64,000 bases of DNA. It comes from Telopea speciosissima. Its lineage: Eukaryota; Streptophyta; Magnoliopsida; Proteales; Proteaceae. The stretch is from the NCBI RefSeq assembly GCF_018873765.1, contig NC_057920.1, positions 13,529,307-13,593,306 on the forward strand, given 5' to 3'. Shown in pieces: positions 45,284 to 57,312 of this stretch. Position numbers and translations under genes: made by a program. The first letter of the stretch is position 1, and the number at the start of each line of letters is the position of its first letter. Below the pieces are notes generated by a model. It saw only the letters and a list, made by a program, of their open reading frames with translations, did no database searches and was not told the origin of the DNA.

Positions 45284-45973
45284 GTTTAGAACATTTTCAT
45301 TCCGTTGACACTGGGTGTGGCCACTAGTCTTTCCCTTCCTGACAAACAACCAATAACCGCGAACGAACTATATGCTGGAGTGCCGACGCCCAAACAAGAG
45401 TCGAAAGGCCCGCTTCATCTGCTTGTGAAACTTATCCAGATCAAGTTTTCCGAGCGTTGTGCATCTTTGAATCGATCTAGTTTAGCTTTTCCCCACCTTC
45501 CTGAGAACATCCATTATTTATTTAAGAAAATTTACTAGTGCAAATTACAGTTTGACCATATTAAATAGGGTAAAGTACACGTACCCCCCTATAATGCACC
45601 CAATATTCCTTGTACCCCCCCTAAGCGGCTCAATATTCCACGTACCACCCCGGCTTTACAACCCAAATGCCAGATAGGTCCAATCCGTTAAATACCACAG
45701 TTAGATGCCAAAATTTTGACCATTTTACCCTTTGCTCCATTTTCTTAAATCTGAAAAGACTTAATTACCCTCACTTATTTGTTGCCCTAAACTAATTAAA
45801 AATGACCATTTTACCCTTTGTTTTATTTTTATAAATGAAAAGACCTAATTGCCCTCATTTATGTATTACCCTAACCTAATTTGAAAAGACTATTTTACCC
45901 CTAAATCCTTGTTCCTAAAAACCCCAAAATGCCCTCATCTTCCCCAAATCATCATCTTCTTTTACCCATCTTC

Positions 45974-46299
45974 TTTGCAAGGGGAATTAAAGGGAAGGGA
46001 AGGGAAATTTTTCAAACCTAGAAAAGAAACTTTTGTAAGCATTATCCCATGTGATTGTATAAACTATTTAAATTTCTTACCATATCTAGTAAAGACACAT
46101 TTTACATGTAATATTTATTTTACGTTTTAAACCAAAGGGAAATGGATGCAAAGTAAAATGAAATTTAATAACCAACTATATATGGACTGATTTGGAGTTA
46201 GATATATTATCACATGGTGTCACATGGGGTGATGATTAAAAAAAATTCCTTTTTTAAGTATGAAAATTTCATTTTCTTTCCCTTTAATTCCCTTTGCAA
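45974..46299. repeat. Fold-back MITE, about 326 bp
   Basis: The left end tttgcaaggggaattaaagg pairs with cctttaattccctttgcaa at the right end; the interior is AT-rich. The preceding 45550-45900 is C-rich/T-rich with repeated 'tttacccttt' phrases and looks like a single, unpaired end of another TIR element. Confidence 0.65.
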
Positions 46300-46796
46300 C
46301 CAAATGGAGCCAAAGGGAAATATGGTTCAAAAGGTTTTACATAAAACTCATCCGTCACATAATGTAACTGTACACAACACCACTACTCCATGGAGGGTAG
46401 CAATGACATTTTCTCAGTAGAAAAAAGATTAAAAATCACCAAAATATTGAAATTAAGTGAGGCAAAAACTAAAAGAAAGTAGACTTACTTGTCTACAACT
46501 TCCAAAACGGCACGAAATGAGCCGCTCACTTACAAAAAGTTGATGGCATTCCCAACTATCTTCTCCCTTGTAAATTTTTTCCTTTTCTTCATTCATCCAA
46601 TATGAGATGCGTGTCCAATTCCTCCCCGCCATTGGATGGATAGTTGGAGTTGGAGTTGATTGCTATATTGATTCCGCAAGGGCGAGTGTCTCTCTGTAAA
46701 TTCTAAAACGTGGGAAAAACTATGTTTCTTTGAATATGGGTTGTGTTGCTTTGCTTTGGGAAAAACCATTTTTCTTCAAACATGGGGTTTTAGAAG

Positions 46797-48786
46797 GGAT
46801 CCACATCCTCTACTTCCGAAAGTCTTACTTCCATCCTACTTCCGTGAGCTTATGATGCGCCACTTGGCCTGACATGCATCCAACGGTTGAGATTCAAAAA
46901 ATTCAAAATATTTTGAAAACCACATGAGATGGTTGTTTGAACCACCTTGAACTTCAAACCAAACTCACCTAACCGGTTCAGCTCATCAACCCAAACCCAT
47001 TTCACTCAAACTAAACCCAAACCTCTCTCATCTAGAGTTTTAGAATCCCACGAAGACGCAGATATCGCCGGAGCAATCATCAATGACGGCGGTACCAAAG
47101 AGGATCATTCCAAATGGGTGTTTGAAGGAAAAACTTAGAAGAAATAAATCGGAGGAGATCCCTAAGACTGGGAGTGGGATCATCAAACAGGTTTTCAGAG
47201 GTAAGGTTCGAAGGTATAAACAGGGTTCTTCTTCCCGCCTCAACCCTCCGTTGAAGAAGAACCCTACTGCCGGAGTAGTTCTCGGGGAGACGACATGAAA
47301 TCCAAACTCAACAGCACGAGATCCAAAGAAGCAGCACCTAAGCAACAAGGCCCAGATTAATAGATCTCGCTTAACCCAGCAGATGCATTACTCTTAAATC
47401 CAGAGCTCGAGATCACAGAGTTTCATTTGCATCCAACGAAGCGAAAAAGTTCTCTTTCCAAAAAAGTATTTAGCTGTGATGAACATCGAAGGAAGACTTA
47501 AAAAGGAAAAATCCAACGAAGCGAAAAAGTTCTCTTTCAATGCCTTGTGCATCACATTCCCTTAAACCAGCATTTAATTGTTGTTGTGTTTCGACCCTCA
47601 AATCTCATTCTTAATTTGTTGTCTACTTGAGCTTTTTTTCCATGATGGGAGAAAATCCTGAACTTTTTAACTTGGTTTGAATTTATTTGGCCATGTTATT
47701 GATCATTAAAGTTCAAAAGATTGAAGATTTGGCAATCCACTTGATTCATTCCATCATTTGTGTTTTGCCGGAACGGAAGAACAAGCTGCACTTATTTTTG
47801 TTCTATCTCTTGACCAGATGATGATGACATAAAAACGCAGGGATATCATTGAGAGACTTCTTAGATCTGGGATTTTTTCCCATTAAAAGATGTCGTCGTC
47901 TATCAGGATTTCGTTCTGTAGTGCCTTTTCCAGAAGTCTTGCTTCAATCCATTGAGAGCTTCTGTCTGTCTCTCGCTCTTTCTTTCTTTCTTATTTTGTC
48001 CTCTGTTCTACTGTGTGTGCACGAGAGAGTCCTTACTTTGTAACCAATCAAGCTCCTTTCTTGCGTTTTAAGGTAACCATATTTTTCCACAGCGAGGTGA
48101 GGCTGGAGAGAGGAAAGGAGTGAGAGAGGAAGGGGAAATCCGCAGTTAGAGATGAAGGGGTGGAATGGAGGGGTGAGGAAGAGAGAAGAGAGGACATTAT
48201 TAGGATTGATTAGGGTGAAATTTGGGCTGCATATAGTTTTATGGCAGCATAAGTCTTAATTTCCTACCGGTGTATCCTTTTTGTCCATCCACTGCGAGGA
48301 CGAGGCGTTCAGCTTAACCAAACCTACAGACGCCATGGCTGCCGCTGCCAACTGAATAGATCGACAAGAAGTTTGGATTTGGATTTCTCATAAAGTGAAA
48401 TGGATTGGGTTAGGGTTTGGATTTTTGTTTTGGTTTGATGTGTTTGAGAACCCACCCAGTCCATCCACTGCGAGGACGAGGCATTCAGCTTAACCAAACC
48501 TGCAGACGCCATGGCTGCCACTACCAACTGAACAAATCGACAAGAAGTTTGGGTTTGGATTTCTCATAAGGTGAAATGGATTGGGTTAGGGTTTGGATTT
48601 TTGTTTTGGTTTGATGTGTTTGAGAACCAGTAGGGTGGGTTTGGTTTGGGGTTCAAGGTGGTTCAAACAACCATCTCATGTCTTTTTTAATCTCAACCGT
48701 TGGATGCATGTCAAGCCAGGTGGCGCATCATAAGCTCACGGAAGTAGGATGGAAGTAAGACTTTTGGAAGTAGAGGATGTGGATCC
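46797..48786. mobile_element. Long-TIR DNA element (Mutator-like) with perfect 10-bp TSD
   Basis: The left end ggatccacatcctctacttc and the inverted right end are nearly identical for about 170 bases. The flanking direct repeat gttttagaag occurs at 46787-46796 and 48787-48796. No transposase was seen. Interior: an open frame 47083-47298 (71 codons, MTAVPKRIIPNG...GKVRRYKQG) on + that looks like captured coding DNA of unknown origin, a repeated phrase atccaacgaagcgaaaaagt (about 47434 and 47511), and a 176-bp tandem duplication at 48283-48629. High TIR identity suggests a fairly recent insertion. Confidence 0.8.
48283..48629. repeat. 176-bp tandem duplication inside the TIR element
   Basis: gtccatccactgcgaggacg starts at 48283 and 48459; the copies stay nearly identical through tggtttgatgtgtttgagaa. 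On the minus strand each contains a short ATG frame (LVKLNASSSQWMD), possibly the start of a captured gene. Confidence 0.75.
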
Positions 48787-49396
48787 GTTTTAGAAGGCCC
48801 CAAACATTGGTGATTTTCAAAATGCATGCATGTTCGAAGTGGGACCCTTATTCTGATAATCTAATCAATTTTAGAGCAAACTATGAACTCGGAAGTTGAA
48901 TTGCTGAGGATGAATTTGGCATGTTGGAAGTGGGACCCTTATTCTGATAATCTAATCAATTTTAGAGCAAACTACAATTCGAAAGTTGAGTCCGAGGGTG
49001 AATTTGGATGCGAAGTGTCAATGCACGCATAGCCTAGTTCGGGATCAGGCCTCTGCGTGTAGGCTCAAGGAGAATTAAACTGCTGATCTTTTATAATTGT
49101 AAAATATTGGAGATTATCAATTGTAGACATCACATTTTGTTTGGTGAATGAGGAACTTCACGTATGTGAGCGTACGTGAATGACTCACAGCTGTTCTGAT
49201 GGAATCCAATTTGTGAGAATATTCTATCTGAATGGCTGTGAGTTAGCTGGAGTGGAGATATTCCTGATAATAATGAAATAGATATTTTAAATTACTCTCT
49301 CGAATCTCTCTTCTTAACTAGGACTGTTTTTCCTACCAAAAAATACGTGGACTGTTTTTTATTTTTTAAATGACCAAAATGCTATTTTGTGAGAAT

Positions 49397-51095
49397 TAGG
49401 GCTGCAACAAGGTCGGGTTGGGCCGGGCTTTTTAAAACCCCAACCCAACCTTTAGTCCCCATAGTTAGGCCTAGGCCTGGCCCGACCCAGCCTTCACTCA
49501 GAGACTAAAAAATCCAACCCTGACCCACCGTCAGGCCTGACCCTATTTGGTCTTGATTATGGTGAGGGGAAGGGATAGATGCATGGGTTGTTGATTTAGA
49601 CTGGGGAGAAAATTATCAATTTTACATAATACCTTTATAATAAAATATATTATATCACTTATTATCTTGTGGGTCGTGGAATACTTTATGAACACACACA
49701 CACACACCCAACCCACCTGGTGTGGAACTAAAGCCCCATCGTGGAGAGCCAGCCACATATCTTGTTTTTGGACAAAATGCACATGCCAGCTCAAAATGGT
49801 TAACCAATTATCCTTCAGAGTCACGGAATACTTTATGAGCACAAACACACACACAAAGGTTAGTTAATCCTTTTGAGTTGGCTGAGTGCACTTTGTCCAA
49901 AACTTATTATCTTCGTAGATTATATTATATAACAAAATGTGTGTGGTGTTTAAAATTTATAATATATATGTGGTCACATGGTGGAGACAAGTGATCATCT
50001 TCTGCTGGAGTGTCCCTTTGCTAAAGTGACATGGTTTGGCAGTGCCTTGTCTTTCATCACCCCTGCCACTCCTAATCCAACCTTATCCCACCTGATTCAG
50101 ATGTGGAATCATCTCAACTTCCCAACCAAGACAGTTGCAGTAGAAGTCCTTAGCCTCGTCCTTTTCATATGCTGACCCCTTTGGCTAGCTAAGAACGACA
50201 AGATCTTTCATCGAAAAGAAAACACACCTATGGAGGTTTTTTCTACAGCCCAAGCTTCCTTTATTAAGTTCAAAACGGTTCACTTCGGTTCTGATACCAG
50301 TGCAGATCATGAGACCACCTTAGCGCAATTGCTCCCTCCCTCTATTGGTCGTTTGAAATTAAATTGTGATGCTGCCTTGCGCCGATCAACTCTGATGATG
50401 GAGGTATTGGTATGGTGGTACGCATTTACCTTGGGAAGCCTCTCTTAGCCTTATCTGAACCAATCGTTTTCTATGATGCTCTAATGGGAGAAGCCTTAGC
50501 TATTTGATTGGACTGTAGGTAATCTTGGAGGTCGGCCTTGACCAGATCTCCATTGAATCTGATAACCTGAAAATCATATCTCTGCTTCAAGGGTTGAATG
50601 ATCCCCCTCCTCTCGAGGTAGCAGGAATAGTGGATGATATTCTCTTCTTGGCCAGACAGATTCCTGAGTGTTCCTTTTCTTATATTTCTAGAGAAGCAAA
50701 CGATGTTGCACACTCTCTAGCAAGGAAGGTCCTTTCTCTAACACGTAAGATAGTTTAGCCAGTGGCCACTCCTTGTCTTCTTGATATATGTAATCAGGAT
50801 GCCTTGCGCTCCTCTTGTACCCTTTATCAATAAATTCCCCTTTTACCAATAATATATATTATATATTATAATATATTATATATTATAATATCAATATATA
50901 TTTTATAGTGTAACAACAAACAGTGTTGGCTGGACTGGGCCAGATTTAGCCCAAGGCTCAACCCTGTCCTGGTCTGACCCTAATTCAAGGCCAGAAATTT
51001 CCAACCTTGACTCACCCTCAGGGTCAGAATATCTCAGCCTGCCTTGTTCGAGCTCTAGGCGGGTTTGGGCCAACAGGGCCAAACTTACACCCCTA
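49397..51095. mobile_element. hAT-like element ends with nested LINE
   Basis: The left end tagggctgcaacaaggtcgg and the inverted right end taggggtgtaagtttggccc carry the TAGGG terminus and the GGGTTGGGCC-type subterminal repeats common in plant hAT elements. The flanks are gtgagaat (49389-49396) and ttgagaat (51096-51103), an 8-bp target duplication with one change. The middle holds a LINE 3' end, so the original element was short. Confidence 0.6.
49975..50850 (+). mobile_element. LINE 3' end with RNase H domain, degraded
   Basis: + frames give SDHLLLECPFAKVTW (zinc-binding RT end), RLKLNCDAALR (RNase H start), IESDNLKIISLLQG and ISREANDVAHSLARK (RNase H end), with frameshifts. It is followed by a short UTR (cctctt...caataaattcc) and AT repeats. 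This is the standard end of plant L1-type LINEs. Confidence 0.8.
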
Positions 51096-51270
51096 TTGAG
51101 AATTGACCCATTAAATGGCTTCAAATTTGAATTGATATGAACTTCAGAATCATGTGTATATTATTAGGGGTTCAAAGGAACAGTTCAGCTTGATTTCTGT
51201 TCGATCTGACTTCTAACAAAACTTCTTATTGTAAGAAGTCACTGATGTAATGAAATTTCTTGTTTTCCAG

Positions 51271-51416
51271 GTGAACAATACGGTAGAATGGAGCCAACGA
51301 CAATAATGGGTTATAAATACGGAAAACAGTTAAGAACAGAATTGCAAGCTCCGACGCCCACAACGGCAACAACACGTACCGGTTTCGGTGGTAGGATACG
51401 CCCATCTGAAGTCTGA
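51271..51416 (+). pseudogene. Decayed exon-2 copy of the small secreted-peptide gene
   Basis: The copy begins after an acceptor (51269-51270) preceded by the same intron sequence as the intact gene (gtaagaagtcactga). It reads GEQYGRMEPTTIMGYKYGKQ and QAPTPTTATTRTG, aligning with the intact gene, then stops early at 51416 after a frame change. Exon 1 with the signal peptide is missing. The 3' flank also matches (aataatgttttaaagattgg). Confidence 0.75.
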
Positions 51417-51594
51417 ACACTTGAATAGAGTCTTTTATGGGATTAAAAGAGAAGGGGGGAAGCACTATTGGAGAGACAAGATTGTAAATAATGTTTTAAA
51501 GATTGGAGTTGATATTGGTATATGTTAAACAACTTCATATGTTACCAAAAAAAGAAAAAAAGAAAAAACAGAAACAATTTCATATGTGATCTTT

Positions 51595-51955
51595 TTTTTT
51601 ATTGGTAGAATAAGATTAATCCAATAATGAAAATGAATTACACTCTTGCAAAACAAGGATTGGAATTGGGCCCAACAGTCCTATCCGTAAGAAACTGGGC
51701 TTTCCTGGCCAAGGAATCTACTATAGCATTAGCAGACCTTGGAATACAAAGAAATTGACAAGCATCATAGTAGGGAACTAAATGCCTAATGTCATCCAAG
51801 ATTGGACGAATAGATGAAGGGGAAGCTTTAAGGGAACCTTGTAAGCACGAAATAACCTCCAGATTGTCGCTCTCCACCTGTAAACTGTAGGTGCCCTCTA
51901 CATACACAATTTGTGTTTTCTTTTTTTCATTAACTATGTTAAAAGTGTTCAAGCT
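51595..51955 (-). mobile_element. Second LINE 3' end (RNase H), minus strand
   Basis: The minus frame gives LQVESDNLEVISCLQG and PRSANAIVDSLARKAQFL, the RNase H C-terminus, then a UTR and an A-rich tail (51590-51600 region). It interrupts the duplicated 3' flank of the peptide-gene copy, so it was inserted after the duplication. Confidence 0.75.
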
Positions 51956-51965
51956 GTGTTTTGTG

Positions 51966-52116
51966 AGTCTGGATCATCTACCCACATGGTGTGCCACCCC
52001 ACATGGTGAGAGCCATACAAGTGGAATCTTCACGACTTCACCCATCCAACCCCCTGTCAGATGAGATGAAGATTCTTCTTGGGTGGCTCTCACCATATGT
52101 GTAGATGATCTTGACT
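51966..52116. repeat. Fold-back MITE
   Basis: ggatcatctacccacatggt...gagagcca pairs with tggctctcaccatatgtgta gatgatc. It abuts the LINE fragment. Confidence 0.65.
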
Positions 52117-52551
52117 CGGTGTTTTGGTTATGTGAAAATACACACACAATTTGTTTATGTGCTTAAGAATCATAATTTGGAAGCCCATTCCATGACCTCT
52201 TGGAATTTGGAGTTTTAATTTTCCACATTGCAATATTATATCGCTTCTATGTATAATGATAACGGCAGAAAATCAAATAGATTGAAATATTCTTCTTATG
52301 AAATAACAATGGTTAGTATTTTTAAGAAATCTTTAGCAAGGTTTTTTTTTTTTTTTTAATTTCATAATTGTTTAAACTAAGATTGGCATTTGGTAACACT
52401 GTTCTGGAATAGAATAAGATTAGAATCGACGTTTGGTACAATGTGTTCCAATCACTAGTTTTACATTTTCCAATATTTATGGAATTGTCATTACCCATTT
52501 TATTATTGTCATTATCCATTTTGATTATTTCTATAAAAAAAAAAAAGGGAA

Positions 52552-52715
52552 AAAGTTCTCTGTCCAGGAGTGTGGCCTACGCCAGCACTCCCATGAGTCT
52601 ATCTCTCTCCTCTTCATGCGAAAAGACACCTCTACCCCCTTGTTTTAAGGAGAACAGAGATAGACACATGGGAGTGCTGGCATAGGCCACACTCCCGTGC
52701 AGAAAACTGCTTCCC
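52552..52715. repeat. Fold-back MITE
   Basis: gtgtggcctacgccagcact...catgag pairs with catgggagtgctggcatagg ccacac; outer ends aagttctctgt / ctgc ttccc are weaker. It is inserted in the duplicated segment. Confidence 0.8.
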
Positions 52716-52999
52716 TAGGAAAAATTATCCATTTTGATTTTTTTTAATCAAATGAGAAAGAATATTCTCTCATTTTTCTCGCAAAAACAAAGACAGGATT
52801 CTATGATTTCATTCCGTTGACACTTGACACTGGTATGGCCAAAACAAGCGGCCATCAATCTTCCCCTTCTTTAAAAACAATCGCCAACAGCCAATGAACC
52901 ATATGCCGGAGTATCGACACCCAAATAAGAGTCGAAATGCCCAATTCATCTCCCCACGAAACTTGTTCAGATTTAGACTATTTTTTCTAAGCATTCCAG

Positions 53000-54200
53000 C
53001 GATAAAAACAACTATTTTTATCACTCAAGAATTGAAAAATGACCTAAAATACAAACTAAAGACAAATTTTTTTTTTTTTTTAGTTTTCAGGTCTTGATGC
53101 TGGTTGCAGTCTTCAATCACCGGGTTGGTTTCGTGTACCAACTACAAAGCCGGGGAGAGTACAATGTACACCCCAACATTTTTTGTTTTTTGTTTTTTGT
53201 ATTTTTTTGGTCAACATTTTTTGTTTCAGTATATTGATTTGTTTATTTTGAAAATGAGGGATAATATTGGTATTTCGTTTATACCCAAAAGGAAATTAGT
53301 AGTCGAGAGTTTCCCATCCACGTCAGCGATCTGCGTGAACCCTTACCATTAAATATCCACGCTACAATTGTAAGCCCTTTTGGCGACCCCAACCGTCGAT
53401 GTTTATCCCATACGCAATTCTACTTTTCTATCGTTGTTGTCAGTTATCCCAAACCCCTATTTTTAGTCGCTTTTCACTCCATTTTCCCCAAAACTGTTCT
53501 CTCTAGTCTGTATCTGTTTGTTTCTGTTTTTTCATCTTTCTGATCTCTCTATCCATCCATCTTCCGTTCATGTAGTTACGTTTGTGGACTTGTATTTTTT
53601 TATGTGGTGGATTTTATCTTTGCCAGGGAAGAGGTGAGTAAGCCTCTTTTACTCCATTGTTGCTGTTGGTAGTTCTGCAGGAGCTGTTCTTTTGCTGTTA
53701 ATGAGATTTGGATGAGAAGTTTTTGGATCTAATCCTCGTGCGTCTCAGATTCGGAGAGAAAAATATTTGGTTATCATGCTGATGATGAGGAGATGTTTTT
53801 TTTGGGCTTACCCCAGATTTTGAAATTAATGACAGCTTTAACTCCAATGGAAATTGAAATGCTGCATTATATGCATTATGTTTGGAATCGTAGCCAAAAA
53901 GGGGCTTGGGTGGAGTCGGGAAGATCATTTGTGTATGTTTCCAAAACACATAATCTGTTTTAAAAATGATTTATTATTTCAATTTTTTTTTATTGAATTG
54001 GTCTCAAAATTCGTAAAAGGAAATAGAAAGTATCAATAAAATTTGTAACCTACTTGTATACCTTTGATAGTTATTCCAACTTTTTATATATAGGGGTAAG
54101 GTTATCGAGCATAATCTTCTCTATTTGTGTTTTAGTATTTTCTTGTTTTGTACTGACTTTGTATTCCTTATAAATTGCAGGTTTAAAGTAATGGTATCTC
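53000..54200. other. No gene recognised
   Basis: Pyrimidine-rich DNA at 53400-53640, with a donor-like gaggtgagtaag near 53632, could be an untranslated leader exon, but no coding exon follows. I see nothing else to support. Confidence 0.3.
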
Positions 54201-54220
54201 TGAGTATCTCCAACAAAAAT

Positions 54221-54940
54221 GGGTTTTTGACAAAAACCAAAATGCCCTTCTGATAATAACCCAACAAAATTTAAAATAAAATGATCAAAATGTCCTCATT
54301 TTCCCCAAATTGATTAGGGTTGAAAATAAAATTTTTTTTCCCAAATTGATGACGGTGTTTATCATAATGTCCAATCGGTGCCATCACAGCCATATAAACC
54401 TTGCTTACATTAATGAGTCGAAGCCGTCTTGTTTTACTATCTTCGTTTAGCAGCGGTTGAATTTTGGGTCAAGTTCCACTAGAAGACAAGTTAAATTCCT
54501 TGCATTAAGAGTTTCATGGAACATTTTGAGGAACTTGAATTTTGGGAATTAGTGATAATTTCTACTGGACCACATGATATTGTTGCTCCACTGCAATCTG
54601 TTTTGTAATTCTTTAGGAGGGTACTTGCAATTCTGATCTCTTGCTTTCCAGATGGGTTCAAACCCTAATCAATTTAAGGAATGTTTTTTTCATTTTGATC
54701 CCTAATTCATTTGTGGAAGATGAGGGCATTTTGATCATTTTATTATTTAATTTAGGTGGATTATTATCAGGAGGGTATTTTGGTCATTAAATTCCTTAAA
54801 ACTAACATCTAACGTCCCAAATTAATGGCAAGGACTAAAGTGCTACAATGTTTTGAAAATAAGAGAAGTTTACAATTAGAACAGTTGTACGTGGCATTTG
54901 GACAAATGGGCACTTTCAGGAGGGCATTTGTCAAAAACCC
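54221..54940. mobile_element. TIR element, about 720 bp
   Basis: gggtttttgacaaaaaccaa at the left is mirrored by tttgtcaaaaaccc at the right. Internal inverted matches (aaaatgatcaaaatgtcctc / gagggcattttgatcatttt; ttctgataataaccc / ggattattatcagg) show a partly folded interior. No coding content was seen. Confidence 0.5.
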
Positions 54941-55890
54941 AAAAATTAAATATTGATGTTGTAATGTAGTAAAAAATTATAGAGTGGATGGGTGATTCCG
55001 TTTTTTAGCATACACTACTCTTTCAATATGTAACCTAAATTATTAGGTTGGATAGAAAATTTTAAAGGAGTTTATAGTTACTTCGGAAAATTTTGTGTGT
55101 AGGTTTTGTTATAAATTTATAATGAGGGTTTTTTCACTTAGAGTGTTTTTTCATGGCTGGGAGTACGAGTGGTTGTAGCTCTATTTTCCATTAATGGTGA
55201 AACATATCTTATCTCACTATGTATGTAGGCAATCTTGCTGAAACTTGAAAATCCTTGTGTGTAATGTTATTGTTTGTTTGAGATTTTTCATTCTTTTTTC
55301 ATTGTCTATGTTTTATTTTCACCAATTGATGATGAGAGAAGAGTAAGGAGATTGGAAATGGTACTTTTTTTGGGGTTTGAACTTTGAAAGTTTTGCTATG
55401 GCTTGGGAGCTTGATTGGGTCGGTGCTAGGGTTATTAGTAGCAGTCCTTTATGAGGTCAACCATCAATGTAGTAAGTTTTGGCCTTAATTAACAATCCTT
55501 ACTTCGTTTAGGAGGTTAATGGAGGATTTGTGACTGTGTCCACTTGATTTCATAATCGGCCACTGGGGAGCCATTGGTAACTAAATGCTTTGGGTCATTG
55601 ATTAAATTATTCCACTTGGGAATGAAACAAATAACTTGAGTAATTTATGAATGTAAATTCTTAGTTTATATGTGGCATTGCATGAAGTATGATAATTACA
55701 GGGAAAAACTAGTTCTTCACACCTAGAGGAACTGAAATCAAGATTTGTGGAGCTAAAAACTTGTAGTTCACAGCCAGAGATCCAATCAGATCGGCTTTGT
55801 TCGAGGAGCTTCCCTAGCTACTTTTATCATATCATTGGATTACATGGTAATCAATGAGATGGGGAACCAGTTTACTTAATTACTTGACTT
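54941..55890. other. No feature recognised
   Basis: AT-rich intergenic DNA without long frames, repeats or RNA genes that I can see. Confidence 0.4.
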
Positions 55891-55894
55891 GGAG

Positions 55895-56160
55895 TAATGG
55901 GTATCAGGGACAATATCGATCTCTGTCAATACAGATCAAGATTAACCTACACAGCTTGCACTTTTTGGGATGGACCTTTGGATTGGCCCATTATCGACAA
56001 ATATCATGGTTCTAAGAATCAGTATCGGACCATATCAGTCTATATCAGCCTGCAAGGGTTTTCATTATTTGGTCCAGATCAGCTCCGATTTAGATTGATA
56101 TCTGATCCAGGGCCAATATTGATCTTTGACCCAAGATCGGCCAAGGATTGGTATTAGCTG
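55895..56160. repeat. TATCGG/GATCAG palindromic-word repeat
   Basis: Starts near 'tatcatggttctaagaatcagtatcgg' (56000) with diverged atcaat/gatctg words around it. The open frame 55897-56157 is a product of the repeat. Confidence 0.5.
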
Positions 56161-57249
56161 ATCAATACCAATTCTTTCTCACCCCGTTTCCTTTTCCCCA
56201 AAAAGGATTACTGAATTAAAATGTAGGTATATTAAGATAAAATATGATATTAAAAAAAGGGCAAATTTCACTGACACCCCCTATAACTATTCGAAATGAC
56301 AAGAACACCCTAAATTTTGAAAAAATTTCACAGATACCCCTTACTTTATGACTTTATTTCAACTTAATCCATTTATAACGGTTTGCACAGTTAAGCCACT
56401 GTTAACACTTTATAATGACAATTACCCTTACCACATGATGAACTTCCCATAATACCTTTAAGGTTAAAACCTCAAATACAAATCATTCTCTTCATCATCT
56501 TGGCGTTGTCGCTGACTGCTGCCACAGTTGTTGCCGCTGACCGCTGCCGCTGTCTCTGCATCTTCTTCATCGTCTCTTACCCCTTTTATTTCTTCTCCAC
56601 ACCATTGAACCCACTGACCCACTTTCTCTTCCATTTTGTCTATTTGTTTTTCATGTTTCCTGAAATCCAAAATACCATCACCGGTCCCATTTTCTTTTCT
56701 AACACCCCATTTAAACCTCTTTTATTTCTTTATCTCTCCCACTCAACCAAACCCAAATCCAACATCTGAAACCCACATTACATATATTCAATAATGTTAT
56801 AATAAGACTCCTTTGAATCACATGAGCTATGTAGTCCATAATCGATTTTTCTCTCAAATCATAATCAAGAAGCTAGTCCATACTACCTCTTGTTTTATAT
56901 TTAATTAATAAGTAGGAACACCTCCACTCTCATGAAATAGACCATTAAATTAACGGTCAAATCTTTAGTAAAATAGTATATGAGAGAAGAGGTACCAATC
57001 AAAATTGAAAGACAAAAAATAAAGGGCTTGGCCTTAGTTATAGTAATCGTAAGTCTTAAGAATTATATAATATATATAAGGTTAGGATGTGGATTTGTAC
57101 CGATTCCACCAATTCCTAGTTGGTCTATTGGTTCTAAAATCGTTAGGAGATCAATAACTTAATCGGTAGATCCAAAACCAGACCAATAAGGTATTTGGTG
57201 GGTCAGTTTCGGTCCAAAATTGACACCCTTAGGCAGGGAAGACAAATTG

Positions 57250-57250
57250 A

Positions 57251-57304
<54 letters not shown>
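57250..57304. repeat. (GT)n(GA)n compound microsatellite
   Basis: About 15 bases of GT followed by 40 bases of GA. It replaces the sequence that should follow the DAHP-synthase-like exon on the minus strand. Confidence 0.9.
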
Positions 57305-57306
<2 letters not shown>

Positions 57307-57312
57307 TCGGAC

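Noticed and set aside
45305..45538. Possible small gene of 77 codons
   Set aside because: The duplicated copy at 52805-52990 conserves the DNA but not the reading frame, so it is not under coding constraint.
45560..45900. Possible TIR end (gtacccccctataatgcaccc)
   Set aside because: No inverted partner found within the window, so an element could not be defined.
56250..56460. Possible TIR end with C-rich and T-rich blocks (gacaccccctataac)
   Set aside because: No inverted partner or target duplication seen.
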